The notes beneath the pieces were generated by a model that was given only the letters and a program-made list of their open reading frames with translations, did no database searches and was not told where the DNA came from. A program made the translations under genes and the position numbers. From Prorocentrum cordatum (lineage: Eukaryota > Sar > Dinophyceae > Prorocentrales > Prorocentraceae), in NCBI GenBank assembly GCA_963575745.1, contig CAUYUJ010015948.1, positions 767,681 to 831,680 on the forward strand: DNA of 64,000 bases. The letters are read 5' to 3'. Every line of letters starts with the position of its first letter. Positions within the stretch are counted from its first letter, which is position 1. Of the stretch, positions 11,036-21,429 are shown in pieces.

Positions 11036-11406
11036 TCAAGGAGAAACGAGAGGAACGAAAGCAGGATTGGATACACCTGCTATCTGTTTTCTCAATGTTG
11101 GGTCGCTCAGGTCATCAGTGCCCGTGCGGGGTGCTCGCATCCCAGTTGATCCTTTCTTGCTTTGCATGATGCAGCTGGAGTCGCTGCGTAAATATACTCA
11201 TTTATGGGCGTGTCCGCCTGGCCCGAGAGCGCGGATGACTGAGGGCGCAAAATCTTCTTGCAGGATGGGGACCAACCGTGCTCGCTGAACATCGTCTTGG
11301 CGTAGCGGCCAGATGCATGTGCCCACCACCGTGGTTGAGGTGCATTCGGGTTGTCCATGAATGTGTCGTCGCAGTGCATGCTGCCGGCATCCTTATTCTC
11401 AGGTGC

Positions 11407-11976
11407 TCACTGGGGCGTGGGAAGTGGGCACCCGCGGGCCCAAACTCGGATCTGCGATGGGCAGCGCCCTTGCTGGGTAAACTCATCGTGAGCAGCGGGC
11501 GTTGCCGCTGGCACTGGCAGGGCGCTGGGCCGCCGAATCCCCCGCGCGAAGTCACCCATGACGAGGTTTTCATCTCGCGCATGCGGGCGTCTGTCAATGC
11601 GTGGAAGACGCGGCAGCATATCTTCTGCAATGCCTCGACACTTTTTCCGATGTGGCCAGCCGCGTCGGAAGTGCGCGGGGCGGCAAGTGGCCAAAATGTA
11701 ACGTTGCGGAGAAATCGCGATGGGTGTCAGAAAAAATGGACACATGAGGCCGCGTTGTTGCAATAGTGGTGGCATGGGATCGTCTGCGTAGTATGCCTCG
11801 CCATTTGCCGCCGTTTTCCCCGTCGTCTGTCCCATGGGGACATTGTCGATCCTCCCCCATGGCATGCGGAGTATCTTCCACATGCTGCCCCCCATCTCAT
11901 TGCGCATCGCCGTCAGTGGACGCATGTTGCCGCAGGGCCGAGCCCAGGGATACTCTGGAAGAGAAGCTCTGGGCAC
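11407..11976 (-). pseudogene. Unidentified coding remnant, 189 codons
   Basis: Contains EYPWARPCGNMRPLTAMRNE, MWKILRMPWGRIDNVPMGQ and CPFFLTPIAISPQRYI, which look like decayed protein sequence, with the alternative frame 11,594-11,881 also open. No motif identified. It lies between the copia-like element's RNase H end (~12.6 kb) and the fragments further down, all on the same strand. Confidence 0.25.
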
Positions 11977-12618
11977 TTCTGAAGCGCGCAGAAAATAGCG
12001 GAGTCCTTCAAGTAGAGGCCTGCGAAGAGATCCACGCGATCATGGGGGCGAGCCGCGGCGTGGCCGCGGGGGGAGAAGGGCGCGGAACGCGACTGCCTGA
12101 CAAGAGCTCAGCAGGCTCACCAACCGCATTATCAGTAGTGATGATGAGACCCTGGTCGCTCGAGCGCAGCGCGCGCTGTCCACTTCCGTCGGGGCGGCGC
12201 CCGTTGTAGAGGAGGGAATTCACAGGATAATCTTCCTGGGGGCGAGGGCGCGCCACCTGCGCCGACGCGCAGGATGCGCCGGATGTCTCCGTCTGCGGAT
12301 GTCTCCATCTGCGCCGACGCGGACGCCCCCGCCGACCTGCGCGCCGTGGAGCTCGACCTGGGGGCGAGCCATCGCGGCGCGAGTTCGGCGGGGGTTGCTC
12401 CTGTCGCCGAGGGGGGTATCAAGGAACGAGTGCGCTTGAGGTTCTGAACGGCTATGGTTAGAGGCGCCCCTGACAACGCGCGCGCGCGGATGGGAGACTC
12501 GAGGGAGGAAGAGCGAGGGCCGGCGGCAACGCGGCTGGCGGTCTTGGCGGCCTCCGGCGTCTTTTTCGGTCTTCGGGTTAGTGGCGGGGAAAATGAGCGA
12601 TACCTCCAGCAATTCTTG

Positions 12619-13378
12619 CTAATTGTGGGCCTTCTTCGGCTCAAAATTGTAAGTCATTATGTCGGAATGTTGTTCTATTGCCCCTACATATTTGATGTGA
12701 ATTTGTTCCCGTTGGCATGTTTGCGTGACCTCGCCCGAGTTGATGCGGTGAGTGCGATGAAGATGACAGGGTGCGGGCGTGCGCCCTTTCTGCACCATCG
12801 CAATTGCAGCCTGGCTGTCCTCTGCCACAGCAAGATGACCATCAGAGATGGTGATGGTGTGGGACAGGAGCGTGGGGCATGTAGTTCGAGGTCCTTGTGC
12901 GCGATGTTTGATGATGGAACTGGTGATGGTGGCGTAATTCGCGTCGATGTCTTGGGTCCGAAAGCGCGAACTGGCGGCGCCTTCAAGGGAGGCGTCTTGC
13001 GTCGCTTCTTCTTGGCGGCCATGGACATGCTACTGCTTCTCCTCTGTGCTGGGCCATGGGCCACGGCTCCCCACAAGATAGCAATGGTAAGCCTCCAGTG
13101 CGCAAAACCGTGTCAAGAGCGACGATCTCGGACTCTGTGGATGCGTGCGAGACAACAGTCTGATTGTTGCATGCAGCGTTGAACGGGTAGAACGCGTCGG
13201 GGCCCAATAGCCCCCCGAAGACGCCGTGTCGACTTTGAGCTCTGACGCAGTTCGCGAAAGAGGCGTCGGTGGAGAGCACGATGGACATCTTATCCGGAGT
13301 GTCACCAATCCATCTATGGGGACAATGTGTGCGTGTAGACTTCAAATCGCAAAACGCATGTCGCATGTGTAGTTCCAT
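12619..13378 (-). pseudogene. copia-like RNase H
   Basis: The frame 13,378-12,983 carries STDASFANCVRAQS (first catalytic Asp), then FGGLLGPDAFYPFNAACNNQ and TVVSHASTESEIVALD, with the Glu and Asp of the active site, as in copia RNase H. The C-terminal part is in another frame at 12,828-12,619: AEDSQAAIAMVQKGRTPAPC, LHRTHRINSGEVTQ and HIKYVGAIEQHSDIMT. These match the conserved 'D.Q..I.M...GRS.T.RH..RTHRV...Y..T..Q.AD..TK' tail. This is the end of Pol. Confidence 0.75.
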
Positions 13379-13639
13379 GTGGCGATCTCCTGTGCCAACA
13401 TGCAGACTGGGCGCATGAGGTCAAACCTGCAGCGGCATGCCAAGTACAAGATCTTCACCAACGCACTCGCTGCCTCCGGGCTGAGGACCCCATCGTCCAC
13501 GTAGTCCCGCTCAGTGGAGGACGTGTCCTCGATGCCAAGGGTGTCGGCGCGAGGGGGGGGGGTCGCTGTATGTGATGCGGCTGGTGTCGCTCGTGGGCTT
13601 GCGCAGAAGATCTGGGCGATGGGGGGCGTGGCTTAGGCG

Positions 13640-14758
13640 AGGGTCACCACTTTCTCCTCGAGCCTGGCATGCCAGGCAACTTGGATGCGCAGTCCAAGTA
13701 CCGAGTCATGCACTGGTCAGTAAAGCCAAGCATGTCGCGTCGAATGTCACGAACGTCGGTTGCAGATGTGTGTTGTTTAGTGACATGCATCGGGAGCGTG
13801 TGTCGGGTCGTGGCCATGCGTTTGTCAAAGACGCTCCGTGGTGCTGTCCACGTGTCCTGACCACAGCCCAAGTCGTGGTCGCATGGAGTAGGTGGGCCGA
13901 TCTCAGTACCGCTGTGTCGGATCAGGCCCCACCCTGGCTGAAGATTGTTTTTTGGGCCCACCATCTTGAAGTCATCGACGTAGACGGATCAGATGAGATT
14001 CAACGCGTCGTGCTTCCAGACGCACCCCCATCCAGGGAAGAGTCGGAATCCCGCTGGCTCCAAGCAAACACGACAATGACGCCCCCAGAATACGCCCGCC
14101 AAGGGGTGGCCATGAAGAGCGAGGCGGAATCGACAAACGGGGGTCTTGTATTTTGGCCAAGACGCAGGCTGGCGCCACTTGAACAAGGAAATCCACGCGT
14201 CAACGGGGTCGATCCGACCGTCGCTGTAGAGCAGAGCCTGCGCGCGCGCCAGGGGCTTCGCTCTGCTCGCCGCCGCTATCTGGCAATCGTGCCGTGGCGC
14301 CACATAACTTCGAGGCCTCGATGCGCGAGGCGCAGGTGGCGGCGTCGGCGATTGCAGCGGCTAGGCCGCTCTCGTCTTTCACGTCGTCGCCCTGAATCAC
14401 GACGCGGCACTTGATCTTCTGAAGTTCTGGAAGCAATTCTACGTGTTCGACGGAAGAGAGTTTCAGTGCGTTGGCGAAGTGTACTGCTTTGCCGGTCTTG
14501 CGTGGGTGAGCTCTGTTGCAGCGTGAACTGTGAAGCCGCAACATCGGCGCGCTCCGCGACCGTCGTGACCATCCAAGTTTGCGTCTTCTCTAGACGTTCG
14601 AATTCCTTGCGAAGGGCGTCCCGCGCGCGTGGTTCAGCCGCGACTTCTTTCTTAATGAGGTCGCGGGTGGCAAGACATGGGCGTTGCCAGTGAGTCGTGT
14701 CAAGATTATTCTGTGCTCCTGGCGGTAGCCAGGTGTACGCGGCACCGTGGGCATGCAA
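13640..14758 (-). pseudogene. copia-like reverse transcriptase
   Basis: The N-terminal fingers are seen as RDALRKEFERLEKTQTWMVT (~14,600-14,650). A second frame then has KCRVVIQGDDVKDESGLAAA (~14,350-14,420), the copia 'GR.V.QGNNVKDE' block. Next come HGHPLAGVFW (~14,080-14,120) and the catalytic YVDDF at 13,969-13,983 followed by KMVG. A TGA lies in frame three codons before the YVDD motif, and at least three frame changes occur across the domain. The downstream thumb/connection (MTRYLDCASKLPGMPGSRR) is at ~13,650-13,740. Catalytic Asp residues are retained, but the copy cannot give a continuous product as it stands. Confidence 0.75.
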
Positions 14759-15669
14759 CCTGTCTGCCTGAAACAGCGTCGTTACTTGTTGACATGGCCG
14801 AAGATAGAGCCGTCGTTGTCCAGCAACGTAAACGAGCGGGCAACGCTCGCGGAATCGGCCCCAGGCTGTGGACGGCAGTATAAAGCAGTGGTGATGCCGC
14901 GTGGTCCATCAGGAAGGGCGGCGTATAGCGCGTTGTTGTCGGTGGCGCCCCTGGCGTTTTTCATCTCGGATGACGGCGCTGCGCGGGCAGTGGGCAACGC
15001 GCCTGTCCGATGTGTTCCGCTGCCGCTGTTGGCGCGCAATCGATGGGCCTATTTGTCTGTCCAGGTCCAAACGCGAAGAACAGATCGATCGCGCATCCCC
15101 CGTGCTCCGTGGAAGTCCTTCGCGAACTCTTTTTTGGCATTTCGCCGTTTCTGGGATGTGGTGTTGCAGAAATCTGCCAAGATGCGGTCTGGCCGAGACG
15201 CGGCCTGGGCGCGCGTCTGGCGACCGCGTGCGTTCATCATGCCTTCTGGGGTGATCTCGGGCCGCTGGTAGAAGCGAATGATTCCAGTCCAGTGCTCGCT
15301 GAGATAACGGTGGTCATTTTCGCTCGCGCCATCCGAAACATCGCGGGTATACTTCTCGCCTTCCTGGGTGGGTGCGGTCTCGAAGTCGCGGGCGACGTCG
15401 AGCTTGTCTGCCAGGGCAGGGGTCCCGATCGCATCGCCAGTTGGGCGAAAGAGCTGGGCACGTGGCGCACGAATGTGCGTGGGATAGCCTCGCCGCGGAG
15501 ATCCCAATACCCAGGCTCGGGGGCAGGGGCCGCTAGCTCTGCTGCTTCGGGGGGCAGTGCTCCTGAGTCGGGTGCTTCGGGAATTGCTGGTTCATGAAGC
15601 TTCGCTACGCTGGGGTCGTCCCGCTCTGCTGGGTGTAGTAGCGCTGAGTCATCTCTGACTGGTGCGTAA

Positions 15670-17067
15670 TCAACTCGCGTGATTCCGGATTGTGGTGTCG
15701 GAGAATGTCTTCTTTGACGGGGAGATTGTACTTGCCGTCTGGGATCGCAATGTTATTGGCCCGATGTGCATGGTACTGCTCGCAATCAAGATGGCTGGCG
15801 TACGTGGCCGTGTCGAGGCGAGATCGTCACCGGACCAGCGACCGCCAAAATGAAGATGGCATCCCTTAAACAAGCCTTCACGTGCTGTCGCATCAAACTC
15901 TGCCGCGGGCTCGCCGATGCCGGCATTGAAGCATTTCCGAAAGATGCGAACGCTAAATGGAACAATGTCCTTTGGAGGATTCTCCCAAACGCGTAGTCCC
16001 TATATTCTTCCTGTGTGGCGGCAACTCCGCGATCGGGAGTGGCGGTGAACATGCGGCCGCAACGCTGCGCCTGCATGGCCATTTCCACCACTCATGACCC
16101 AGGCCAGCGTTGTGGAGCGCCGCGCGGGTGCCCTGAATAACTGCCATGACCGTGCGCTCGGTCATTCCATGTGTCAGTGGCCGATGTGGCGCGCCGGAGT
16201 CGTGCCGCCGCCCCAAGAGACGGTGGGCCTTTGTAGCCCGCCAGAGTTGTCGGTGTAGATATGCTTCACCTCGTCATTGGGGGCGCGAAACTCAAGACAG
16301 GATGCCTCGGTAGTCTCGGCATCCTTCTGCTTCGCTGGGCAGGCCATGATGGCGCCTGTGCGCGTGTCTAACGTAACCAAGGCGTACTTGTCACCGTGCC
16401 TATCAGTGGCGCCATCTGCAGCAAGGACGACGTGGTCGGCAGTCAGAGCCTCACCGAATCGCTTGGGTACGAATGCATTGTATGGGGCGTCTTCTTCAGT
16501 GGGCTGTGATGGTGGATTGTGTTTGCGCTTCCGTCGGAATGTCGTGTTCTGCGACCACGTGCGTGCACGTACTTCACAGTCAGGGTGCTTCGGACTGTGA
16601 GTGATGTAATGCGCAGGGTCGATGGGTGGCCGCGGTCGGCCTGGCAGCGTCGGGTCGCGCGCTGGCGGCGTAGACGCGGGCGCGCCCGCTGGCGCAGGGG
16701 CAGGTAGCGCCTGGTCGCGCGTCGGCGGCGTAGACGCGGGCGTGCCCACCGGCGCAAGGGCAGGCGGCGTCTGGTCGCACGTTGGCGGCGCAGACACGGG
16801 CGCGCCCACCAGCGCAAGAGCATCATCCACGCGGCACCTACACATGTAAGGGTACTGATCAGCATGTCCACCTTCCCGTAATCGTCGCGGACGGCCTGAG
16901 GCTTGCGGCGCGGTAGACAGCAGAGGCGGCGAAATCCGTTCGAGCGAGGGTGTTGACGTCGAGTTCTGGGGTGCGGTTGTTGGCAGTATCCCTGCACCGC
17001 TGACCTCGTGGGCCCTGCAGTAAGCAACCCAGTTGTGGGCCCCGTGCTTGTCGGAGGCCGTCGCCAT
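15670..17067 (-). pseudogene. copia-like integrase
   Basis: The main frame (17,067-16,174) has a remnant of the N-terminal HHCC finger (HYITHSPKHPDCEVR, with the last Cys replaced by Arg). It continues with the catalytic core: TADHVVL carries the first Asp and HIYTDNSGG the second. The third acidic residue is in the next frame (16,216-15,953) in HGMTERTVMAVIQGTR, followed by LGHEWWKW. The C-terminal piece at 15,873-15,670 has LFKGCHLHFGGRWSGDDL, the typical copia integrase tail. At least two frameshifts separate these parts. Between the finger remnant and the Gag side there is a Pro-rich insert made of a ~66-bp tandem repeat. Confidence 0.75.
16660..16830. repeat. ~66-bp tandem repeat inside the copia-like ORF, ~2.6 copies
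   Basis: Units with GGCGGCGTAGACGCGGGCG and a following CCACCGGCGCAAGGGCAGG recur at a 66-bp period. On the minus strand they encode Ala/Pro/Thr repeats (ASTPPTRDQALPAPAPAG) in an otherwise integrase-containing frame, so the repeat expanded without losing frame. Confidence 0.75.
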
Positions 17068-17288
17068 TCACTAGTTGCCCCGCTGATAGTTCCGATGGGG
17101 CAATCGTCGTGCGCAAGGGCGGAGCTGGACGGCCCAATGCGCGGCAGCTGCAGTCGGATGTGCTCATTGACGATCCCGTCGCCACTGGCTGTTTCCAGTG
17201 TATGTTCGCATCCTAATGGAACGTCAGCGGCTTCCTGCTGCGCGAGGTCGGCCTTGCCCTGGAAGTGGCGAGCGGAACCGCTGTCCAA
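17050..17288 (-). pseudogene. copia-like aspartic protease
   Basis: The frame begins MDSGSARHFQGKADL, the D-S-G catalytic triad motif of retroviral-type aspartic proteases in the WILDSGS-like context usual in copia elements. It is followed ~25 residues later by TLETASGDGIVNEHIRLQLP, matching the 'T.NG.....' strand that follows the flap. It lies between the zinc-finger-like Gag region and integrase. Frame is lost soon after. Confidence 0.65.
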
Positions 17289-17442
17289 GATCCACGTCCG
17301 TGACAGCGCTGCAATGGACTGCGATGCCGTGGAAGGCTCGGTCGTGGGCGTTGCCGCGGACGCTGGGCCGGCGTCTGATGGTATTGCGGGCGCCGTAGTA
17401 GGGCCGGTCGGTGTCGTGAGGTCATCGTGCCATCTGTGAGCC

Positions 17443-18357
17443 TCAGGTCTGGCAGCGGGTCGGGCACGTCGGCGGGGTCACCTTCGCTGGATTTGGGATG
17501 CCACTTGTGTGGCCGCTGTTGAAGCGCAGCGTAGGTGATTGCGTCAGTGTTGTCGAGGTCGAAACGTAAGTGCCGTGGTTGTAGCCCTGCGGTAGCTCTC
17601 GTGGATACGATTGCCAAAACCTGTTCGCGGATCGCGCGCGCTCGCCCCCGTCGTCGATTGCATCGCGTCGCTGCAGGGGGCTGGTTCCTGCGGCGCGTCG
17701 AAGGTGACCGACCGGAGCCGCGGGGGGCGGATCGGCTGCCGCCCCGTGAAAATGATCGGGGGCGCTGCGGGGGTCGCGGGCGCCATCCGCGGGGCGACCG
17801 GCGCGACCCCCCTGGGCCCCTGAAGCCCCGACGCCCCCCGCGTGGGGATATCTAGTGCCCCCCGCGCGTCCGGGAGAGGGCGTCATGTCGCGGCTGTTCT
17901 GACTATATGGCTGACTGGGGCTCCTCTTGAGGGTCTCGGTGCCGGGTGCGACGCGGGCGAATCGGCCGCCGCTGCTGTGCTCGCAGTGTTCGCCTGGGTC
18001 GGCAAAGAAGGTGCATGTCGCGAGGTGCGGGTATTTGTACAGATCTTGTCGAGGGCAGGCGCCATGTTTTGCGACGGAGAAACATCTGTTCTTCTGACCC
18101 CCGTCTTGGGGTTGCGTCGGTGAGCCTCGCCCCGTGGAGGGTCGCGTCTCGCGGGCGCCCCTGCCGGCCGTTGACGCGCGTCGCGGAGGTCGTGGTGTGG
18201 CGCGGTTGCCAGGGCCAGCGCGCAGCAATTTGCACCGTTCTCCGTTTTTGCAACGGCCTGTCCGGGATGCAACGCGCGCGGTGAGTACGTGACGAGTCGT
18301 CTCGTTCTTGAGGTTATGCTGGTTGCGTTGGAGACGGTGCATCTCGATGGTGGCCAT
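17443..18357 (-). pseudogene. copia-like Gag C-terminal region with degenerate CCCH zinc finger
   Basis: A 304-codon minus frame. Around 17,985-18,105 it encodes NRCFSVAKHGACPRQDLYKY followed by PHLATC. This is close to the C-x8-C-x5-C-x3-H spacing of CCCH fingers but with Tyr in place of the third Cys, so zinc binding is probably lost in this copy. The remainder is Pro/Arg/Ala-rich and disordered. It sits just 5' of the protease, as nucleocapsid regions do. The 18.2-18.36 kb start has NLKNETTRHVLTARVASRT, which looks coding. Confidence 0.5.
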
Positions 18358-18405
18358 CGCGCGTTCTTTTAGCCGATCGCAGGCGCGATTGGGGGGTGGC
18401 CTAAG

Positions 18406-19190
18406 TTAATATTGTTGTGGCCGTGCGCGTCTTGCTTCATCCACGGGCGTCTGCCAATCTGAGCTCGGAACAAAGACTCGAGCGTCTCTGTGTCTGGTGG
18501 ATCGCGGCATCCCAAGAGTAAATTGCCCCAAGCCACAATGAATCCTTGGATCTCGTCGCCCCGCGCGCGAATCAGTTGGAGGCGTTCGAAATCGCGCGCG
18601 GTGTCGTCGAATTCCGTGAACGTGCAAGTTGTAAGATTGCCCTGTAGATCTGCCTAACTTTTTCGGCGCGCGGCCTGCCCCGCGTTCCTGAGTCTTCAGA
18701 TTTTTCATCGGGTAACGAAGCTCATTAATGAGAACGGCCGAAAATCCAGCGGCGAACTCGCAATCGATGCTCCCGAAGTCGCCACTGCAAAGGTGGTGTC
18801 AGGTTGTTCGGCGACGCAAAGGAAGGTGCATGCCTTGGCGGAGCGCCCTGAGGCGCTGCCGAAATTCTCCCTGGCCATCTGTTGCCACTCTTGAAACTGA
18901 GTCATGCGTGGTAATTGAGGAATGCGCGCAGCACCTGATTCCTTGATCGGTGGTGCCACCACGGGAGTACTGTGAAATATGGTGGTGGAATTGGCAGTGT
19001 CGGCAATGGCGCGCGCGGGAGAAACGCGACGCGTCTGGGCTGAGGCTGCAGCGGGAGCAGCTCCTGGTGACGCGCGTCGCGGTTGTCCAGCGCGGATGTT
19101 TCCATCGGCGAGTGTTAGGGCGCCGTCGGTGGTGGGCTCGGGAGGTTGCGGTGGGGCGCGGATCTGGGTGTCGCTACAGTGGGCCGTCAT
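18406..19190 (-). pseudogene. copia-like Gag region, N-terminal part
   Basis: Two consecutive frames, 18,705-19,190 then 18,406-18,708. The first carries RMTQFQEWQQMARENFGSAS and ends SLMSFVTR, which overlaps the start of the next. The position, immediately upstream of the zinc-finger/protease part of a copia element, and the helical composition support Gag. Further upstream, 19,305-19,990, minus frames with Ala/Gln-rich helices (YDFAALAAEMAGAEARG; LDGKLRDAEKAIAQRFDAF) suggest a coiled-coil N-terminus. All are broken by frame changes. Confidence 0.5.
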
Positions 19191-20037
19191 GGTGGCTTCG
19201 ATTGTTGTGATGCCGTTCTGCGTCTTCTCATCGCTCTATCGTGGGCCACGTGCCTCGCCGTTGGTGTCGTGGGTTCGCTGGGGGTGCCGACCCGCCCGAT
19301 GCTCCTAGTCCTGGATTCGTCGGCTTCGCGCTCGTGTTCCAAACGGGGGGGGGGTCTCCTCGGCCCGTGCCTCTTGAGCGTCTCTTTTGTGGGAGAGTCG
19401 CAACTGCGCGCGGCCCGCCGCCCCCCGCGCCTCGGCCCCGGCCATTTCGGCAGCGAGGGCGGCGAAATCGTAGACCGAGGTCGGGGTGCCCAGCTGGCTG
19501 GTCTGGGCCCGCATAACACGCGACCCAGCAGCGCAGCCGGTAGATCAGGAAACTGCTGCTCGACCGCGGGGGCTCGTTTCTCCAGCGCTGGCACGCGCCC
19601 CTCTGAACGCGTCAAAGCGCTGAGCAATGGCCTTCTCGGCGTCGCGCAGCTTGCCGTCCAACTCGGACGTGGCCGTGGTATTCTGCGAATGTAAGTTGGC
19701 AGTGGTCGCGCCAGCGTGATCGCGAAGCGCCTGCGCGGTCGTCGCGGGGCCGTTGATCCGTAAGGCCATGGGCCTCAGTTGCTGGAACCTGCCGCACTGT
19801 CAGGAGCTCATCGCGTAGTGTCCTGACAGCCGCAGCGCCCGCATCCTTGACGCTCGCGAGCTAGACCTCGACAGCGAGGATGCAGTCGAGCAGCGTCTGG
19901 GTTGCAGTGAAATCGGCACCTCGATGTGACTCCGCGCGGTCGGCTTGATATTGGACCTGATTGAGGATCGATCGACCCGCGGCGGTCCGAGCGTCGACTA
20001 GGGCAAGAGCGTTCTGGATCGCTTGCTTCAGGGGGTC

Positions 20038-20066
20038 CCAGGGTCGAATCCGCCCCCTGCGTTTTC
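20038..20066. repeat. 26-bp inverted repeat, left copy (box-B-like)
   Basis: AGGGTCGAATCCGCCCCCTG followed by CGTTTT. The reverse complement recurs at 23,399-23,428. The GGGTCGAATCC core differs by one base from a tRNA/SINE B box (GGTTCGAATCC) and is followed by a T-run. No cloverleaf can be folded around either copy. Confidence 0.75.
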
Positions 20067-20125
20067 ACATGTTCCGGTTGCCTGCTCCTTTTTTTTTTGG
20101 GGGGGGGGGAGGGGGGGGGGGGGCG

Positions 20126-20200
<75 letters not shown>

Positions 20201-20545
20201 GGGCTTTTTGTTTGGGGTGGGGGGTGGGGGCTCTGTCTGAATCGTTTGCGTCTCTGTTTGCGAACGGGTTTCTGGTGCGTCCGTGGGGCGTGGCCAGCAG
20301 TGCGCCTAGGGCCTTGAGAGACTGGGGAAGCGCCGATTGGTCGCGATTTCGACTGTGCGACCCCTCGCACAATCAGATTCGTGACCAGCGGGGCGGTTTG
20401 CAACCCCGGGGGGGGGGGGGGGGGGGGCAAAAAAAGAAAACAAGAATAATAGACAAACGTTGAACTTCCAGCCGCCGCCGCCTCCACCGCGCCCCATTCC
20501 TGCCCATTCCCCCGTCCTCTCCTCCCACCTCTTCCCTCCCGTCCC
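20067..20545. repeat. G-runs and (GT)n microsatellite
   Basis: G-rich tract at ~20,099-20,123, T-run, then an uninterrupted (GT)n of about 63 bp (20,136-20,198), a GGGGTGGGG stretch, and a 20-G run at 20,408-20,427. The G-runs could form G-quadruplexes. There is no gene here. Confidence 0.9.
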
Positions 20546-20559
20546 TCCTTTTATTCGCA

Positions 20560-20810
20560 TTGCATAGACGTTGCACGCACTGCGTTGCAATCGCAGTGCG
20601 TTGCAGTCGCATCGCAACAGCCGCCTTATTGCACCCTCCCTATTGCACTGTTTTCCAACCGCATTGCGGTGCAATCGGATGGTATTGTATTGCAATCGGA
20701 TTGCGTTGCAATGTATTGCAATCGAAATCATCGCTCGTGCCGCTTCTGCATTGCAATCGGCTGCGTTTCGATTAGATTGCATCACGTTGCAATCGGATTG
20801 TATTCGCTAT
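20560..20810. repeat. Degenerate repeats of a TTGCAATCGGATTG-like motif
   Basis: TTGCAATCG, ATTGCAATCGG, CGCATTGCGG and similar near-matches recur about every 15-25 bp, giving a short-period degenerate satellite. Open frames here are shadows. Confidence 0.7.
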
Positions 20811-21109
20811 GCTGGTGCGCGCGGGTTCGGTGACTCGTGCAGGGATTGGGGACGGATGGTCTTGCATGGGAAAAAGGAAAAAGAAGAGGAGGAGGACGGG
20901 GAGGAGGGGGAAGGGCCCGAAGGCTTCAATCATCCTTGCATATGCGAGTCCACGTGCAGCACCGTAGGGCACCAGAGCCGTCCTCTGCGGCCTTGCATCC
21001 TTGCTCACCGATCAAAGGGCGGGAAGACAGCGTGTGGGACCCCGAATACTCCACGCCATCCTCCACCTCCCGCAGCCATTTTGACACATTTTTTCTGCAG
21101 AGCAACACT

Positions 21110-21142
<33 letters not shown>

Positions 21143-21143
21143 C

Positions 21144-21180
<37 letters not shown>

Positions 21181-21181
21181 A

Positions 21182-21245
<64 letters not shown>

Positions 21246-21280
21246 ACTAACAGTCGTAGCAGTAGGAGTAGTCGTAGTAC

Positions 21281-21337
<57 letters not shown>

Positions 21338-21385
21338 TGGTGGTGGTGGTGGTGGTGGTAGTCGTAGTCGTAGTGGTAGTAGTAG
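21110..21385. repeat. (TAG)n trinucleotide array 1
   Basis: Nearly uninterrupted TAG/AGT repeats for about 270 bp, with interruptions (CAGTAG, GGTGGT) towards the right end. Translated frames give poly-Ser, poly-Val or poly-Leu, which are not genes. Confidence 0.95.
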
Positions 21386-21429
21386 GCAGGTCATGCAGTA
21401 AATGTCACAACCTAGTACTTCCTTAGTAG

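Larger units (their letters stand above)
12540..20040 (-). mobile_element. Degenerate Ty1/copia-type LTR retrotransposon (no LTRs identified)
   Basis: On the minus strand, domains occur in the copia order Gag (19.2-17.4 kb), aspartic protease (~17.3-17.1), integrase (~17.0-15.7), reverse transcriptase (~14.8-13.6) and RNase H (~13.4-12.6). The integrase-before-RT order separates copia from gypsy/Ty3. Reading frames change many times and the RT block has an in-frame TGA, so this copy is non-functional unless the assembly is poor. I could not find paired LTRs, a primer-binding site or a polypurine tract, so both element ends are approximate. Domain-by-domain evidence is given separately. Confidence 0.8.

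Noticed and set aside
20030-20066. tRNA gene suggested by GGGTCGAATCC
   Set aside because: No D arm, anticodon arm or pairing T stem can be formed around either copy; the 5' acceptor pairing that can be drawn near 23,500 lacks a proper anticodon loop.
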